Shown here one piece after another: positions 60,701-64,000 of a stretch of 64,000 bases of DNA; within the stretch, counting starts at the first letter, position 1; each line of letters begins with the position of its first letter. Where the stretch lies: the NCBI RefSeq assembly GCF_963576615.1, contig NC_088708.1:57275196-57339195 (forward strand), written 5' to 3'. The translations under genes and the position numbers were made by a program. The DNA comes from Watersipora subatra. Taxonomy: Eukaryota > Bryozoa > Gymnolaemata > Cheilostomatida > Watersiporidae. The notes under the pieces were generated by a model. The model was not told where the DNA came from and searched no databases. It saw only the letters and a program-made list of their open reading frames with translations.

Positions 60701-63285
60701 GAGTGTGTTGTTAGTATTATATGGATAGTTGATACTTGAGTGTGTTGTTAGTATTATATGGATAGTTGATACTTGAATGTGTTATTAGTATTATATGGAT
60801 AGTTGATACTTGAGTGTGTCGTTAGTATTATATGGATAGTTGATAGTTGATACTTGAGTGTGTTATTAGTATTATATGGATAGTTGATCTTGAATGTGTT
60901 GTTAGTATTATATGGATAGTTGATACTTGAGTGTGTTGTTAGTATTATATGGATAGTTGATACTTGGGCGTGTTGTTAGTATTATATGGATAGTTGATAC
61001 TTGAGTGTGTTGTTAGTATTATATGGATAGTTGATACTTGAGTGTGTTATTAGTATTATATGGATAGTTAATACTTAAGTGTGTTGTTAGTATTATATGG
61101 ATAGTTGATACTTGAATGTGTTGTTAGTATTATATGGATAGTTGATACTTGAGTGTGTCGTTAGTATTATATGGATAGTTGATAGTTGATACTTGAGTGT
61201 GTTATTAGTATTATATGGATAGTTAATACTTAAGTGTGTTATTAGTATTATATGGATAGTTGATACTTGGGCGTGTTGTTAGTATTATATGGATAGTTGA
61301 TACTTGAGTGTGTTGTTAGTATTATATGGATAGTTGATACTTGAGTGTGTTGTTAGTATTATATGGATAGTTGATACTTGAGTGTGTTGTTAGTATTATA
61401 TGGATAGTTGATACTTGAGTGTGTTGTTAGTATTATATGGATAGTTGATACTTGAGTGTGTTATTAGTATTATATGGATAGTTAATACTTAAGTGTGTTA
61501 TTAGTATTATATGGATAGTTGATACTTGGGCGTGTTGTTAGTATTATATGGATAGTTAATACTTAAGTGTGTTATTAGTATTATATGGATAGTTGATACT
61601 TGAGTGTGTTATTAGTATTATATGGATAGTTGATACTTGAGTGTGTTGTTAGTATTATATGGATAGTTGATACTTGGGCGTGTTGTTAGTATTATATGGA
61701 TAGTTGATACTTGAGTGTGTTGTTAGTATTATATGGATAGTTGATACTTGAGTGTGTTGTTAGTATTATATGGATAGTTGATACTTGAGTGTGTTGTTAG
61801 TATTATATGGATAGTTGATACTTGAGTGTGTTGTTAGTATTATATGGATAGTTGATACTTGAATGTGTTGTTAGTATTATATGGATAGTTAATACTTAAG
61901 TGTGTTATTAGTATTATATGGATAGTTGATACTTGAGTGTGTTGTTAGTATTATATGGATAGTTGATACTTAAGTGTGTTATTAGTATTATATGGATAGT
62001 TGATACTTGAGTGTGTTATTAGTATTATATGGATAGTTGATACTTGAGTGTGTTGTTAGTATTATATGGATAGTTGATACTTAAGTGTGTTATTAGTATT
62101 ATATGGATAGTTGATACTTAAGTGTGTTATTAGTGTTGCATATATAGTTATATCTTGAGTGAGTTAGCGTTGGACTTATTGCCTCATTCAAATATCCTGT
62201 AATCGTATTATCATTCTTTAGAAAAGTGATGTTTCCTGTCTCCTGTGAGATTACTCAAATAGCCTGTGGAGAATATCACAATATAGCCTTAGCTAAATGT
62301 AAGTCCTATTACATATTATCAAACGTTTTTCGCTTTACATACATGTACACATGCACAAAACCAGTCACAGTGAAAATAGTCATAACTTTTGTTTCAAACC
62401 TGCGTGTTCATGTTTTTTTTTTTTTTTATGTATAGTGCTATATGTTACCTGTGATGGTCTACACACCTGTAAAAATGTCACTTTGGCCAGGATGTTAATG
62501 GGTGCTTTTAGAATGTGAAAGTTGGGTTAGATGCTGGTACAGATACAACTTTCCTTTGTTGAACGATCGAAGTCAAAGCATAAAGGTCTTAAATCTGTTC
62601 AAACTGATATCATTGATGACTTTTGATAAATCTTTTTGGTATAACTTTTCTTTCAGTACTTGTGATAGAATACCATTGTCAACTTTTCACAGGTGGAGAC
62701 ATTTACACTTGGGGGGCAAACCAATACGGGCAGCTAGGTCATGGGTACGCTGACCCTTTTCTCAAGAATCCTACCATAATAAAGACTATAAGGAGTCTTC
62801 ATTTTGTGAAGATCGCTGCCGGTGACAACCACTCCTTTGCTCTGACTGTATCTGGAGCTCTTTTTGGTTGGGGCAGGAACAGGCATGATAATACACTTCT
62901 GGCATGATTGTTTATAGGCTCAAATAAAATGCCACTGTCATATAGTTATTATATTGTAAGAGTTGTGTGTCCTTGACTAACTGCACCTGTAGAAGAGCAA
63001 AGCAACATTTGTGGCAAGAGGCAGTTTTATATGCAAAAAATATTTTTGTAACCTTTGAAATCATTTTCTCAAGTGTAGACGAGTATCGTTACGTGTGGTT
63101 CTCTGGCTGTCAGAATATAGTTATTGTTATCACCTGTTTATGGCTTCTGATCATTTTATAGCAATGGCCAATTGGGTGTTAAAAATACTGAAAACCGACT
63201 CTTTCCAGTCTGTTGCCGAGCACTGAGGCAGCAAGGCGTAAAGCACATAGCTTGTGGACTAGCACACACTGCTGTGCTCACTAAG
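57639..63285 (+). CDS. RCC1-repeat (HERC-like) protein, first six exons, 269 residues (partial at right edge)
   Basis: Beta-propeller of RCC1 repeats most like the N-terminal propeller of HERC3/HERC4-type ubiquitin ligases; the HECT part, if any, lies beyond the window. Exons: 57639-57714, 57882-58073, 58545-58692, 62222-62298, 62693-62882, 63162-63285; phases all agree (807 nt). RCC1 blade motifs: YVWGQTGNHQLN (13-24), DVALGLKHSLLLTDKG (49-64), TEGQLG (72-77), AIAVGEAHSLVLTSKGALYS (102-121), FGGNACGQLGHD (122-133), QIACGEYHNIALA (151-163), IYTWGANQYGQLGHG (168-182), KIAAGDNHSFALTVSGALFG (204-223), GWGRNSNGQLGV (223-234), HIACGLAHTAVLTK (256-269). ATG 57639 is chosen because the same frame is closed by a stop at 57573. 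Exon 5 uses a GC donor. Other RCC1 families cannot be excluded without the 3' end. Confidence 0.85.
57751..57834 (+). repeat. Tandem copy of exon 1 3' half plus donor (possible alternative exon)
   Basis: Copies 57662-57750, including CAGTCCTAAAATxTATGT, CAACTxAATxTAGGTAAGC and the GATTTGAAG end. In the exon 1 frame it would read SPKIYVWGQTGNHQLNV. Five of the six coding changes are silent and the sixth is I to V. It has no ATG, and if joined to exon 1 the frame would hit a stop. It could only be used from another upstream exon ending in phase 2. Confidence 0.75.
57882..58073 (+). CDS. RCC1-repeat gene exon 2 (residues 26-89)
   Basis: Acceptor GTTGCAG, donor GTGGGT. Contains VLDVALGLKHSLLLTDKGLM and NTEGQLG. 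Confidence 0.9.
58545..58692 (+). CDS. RCC1-repeat gene exon 3 (residues 90-139)
   Basis: Acceptor CTTGTTGCAG, donor GTAAAT, phase 2. Contains IAVGEAHSLVLTSKGALYSF and GNACGQLGHD. Confidence 0.93.
58785..62135. repeat. Minisatellite, 37-bp unit, about 90 copies, with higher-order structure
   Basis: Unit ATATGGATAGTTGATACTTG + AATGTGTTGTTAGTATT fills nearly all of intron 3 of the RCC1-repeat gene (58693-62221). Variants: GAGTG, GAATG, GGGCG, AAGTG, TTATTAG for TTGTTAG, a 35-bp unit (GTTGATCTTGAATG) and a unit with an extra TTGATAG. The GGGCG variant recurs at about 59218, 59549, 59882 and 60214, that is every 9 units. Confidence 0.97.
62222..62298 (+). CDS. RCC1-repeat gene exon 4 (residues 140-164)
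   Basis: Acceptor TTCTTTAG, donor GTAAGT. Encodes KVMFPVSCEITQIACGEYHN then IALAK. Confidence 0.93.
62693..62882 (+). CDS. RCC1-repeat gene exon 5 (residues 165-228)
   Basis: Acceptor CTTTTCACAG. Contains GDIYTWGANQYGQLGHGYAD and KIAAGDNHSFALTVSGALFG. The exon must end at AACAG|GCATGA for the frame and the conserved GWGRNSNGQLG to continue into exon 6, so the donor is GC. Confidence 0.88.
63162..63285 (+). CDS. RCC1-repeat gene exon 6 (residues 229-269)
   Basis: Acceptor CATTTTATAG, donor GTTTGT, phase 0 at the end. Contains NGQLGVKNTENRLFPVCCRA and HIACGLAHTAVLTK. Confidence 0.92.
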
Positions 63286-64000
63286 GTTTGTGTGGCTGAA
63301 CCACAGGCTATAGGTTCCTAGTTTACATCTGGTTTCGCACTACACTTATTATTGCTATGTTATTGAAGCTAAGTTATTAGTTGGCTACTGAATATGAGGC
63401 TACTGTATGATTTATAAATTGTAGGTATGTTTTATAAATTAAGGACATTGTAATGAAATCGTTGAGTGTATGCTAGATGTTCTATCTTCATCTCCAACAA
63501 CTCGACCAAACAGAGATGCCATTTTCACGTCACTAGTGTTTACTCCTCAAGTTATCATCTCTCTCTGCTATGCTTTACCGCATCTCTAAAGATGCGGTAG
63601 AGCAGTTTTTTAATACTTTATAAATAAATAATACAACTAATTACACAAACAAAAGAAAGCATTGCAAAGAGATGTAAAATAATAAATTTAAAAAAGTACC
63701 AAATAAAAACGTTTACTTTCCCTGAGACTTAAATTCACTAGCTTGGAGTCATTAGGGATATATAGATGCTAAGGTGAAGATAGTGGTAGAATTAGCAGCA
63801 TAATTTACTATGTAAAGGTTGAATTAGCTTGGCTTATTCGCTACTTTAGTATTTTTGTATTTTATAACTAGAAATTCCCCTGTCATACAGCCCATGACCA
63901 AAGTGATATTAGAAAAAAGAAAGGGTACTGATGGTTGAGAAATGCAATATTAGCAGTCAAATGACACTGCAGTGCAATAGGATAACTGCAATGGTAGCTG
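63286..64000. other. RCC1-repeat gene intron 6, runs to window edge
   Basis: No further exon recognised. A short hairpin (TACCGCATCTCTAAAGATGCGGTA) at about 63577-63600. Confidence 0.5.

Overview
This is a eukaryotic, AT-rich and intron-rich window. It most resembles a marine invertebrate, probably a lophotrochozoan; a bryozoan is possible but is only a guess. Short exons with GT-AG borders encode well-conserved animal proteins. Introns are long and full of minisatellites, MITE-like elements and tRNA-derived SINEs. Nothing in it is prokaryotic.

Three protein genes can be read exon by exon. (1) On the minus strand, 36895 down to 2750, eight exons encode the first 253 residues of a BRSK/SAD-type Ser/Thr kinase. 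This covers nearly the whole kinase domain; the 3' part lies off the left edge or was not found. (2) On the minus strand, 48387 down to 39185, eight exons encode at least 385 residues of a YTHDC1-like m6A reader with both visible cage tryptophans. (3) On the plus strand, 57639 to 63285 and running off the right edge, six exons encode 269 residues of an RCC1-repeat propeller of HERC type. In all three genes the exon phases match at every junction.

The rest is repeats. The kinase introns hold minisatellites with units of 14, 29, 20, 13, 27, 37 and 35 bp. They also hold two TTAA-flanked elements, a TAA-flanked Harbinger-like MITE, a TA-flanked MITE, an inverted pair of pogo-like elements with nested palindromes, and other foldbacks. 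A third TTAA-flanked element and a 41-bp minisatellite of about 41 copies lie in YTH-gene introns. Between the YTH and RCC1 genes lies a decayed Ty3/Gypsy retroelement (about 50050-53635, minus strand). A 3.3-kb, 37-bp minisatellite with higher-order structure fills intron 3 of the RCC1 gene. The left edge looks like the 3' end of another LTR element.

The observations most worth checking are: a duplicated RCC1 exon whose changes are almost all silent; a likely GC-AG intron; a TTAA element carrying a short coding exon with a splice donor; DRACH-rich repeats inside the m6A-reader gene; and the 9/18-unit higher-order repeat. I found no new multi-gene system.
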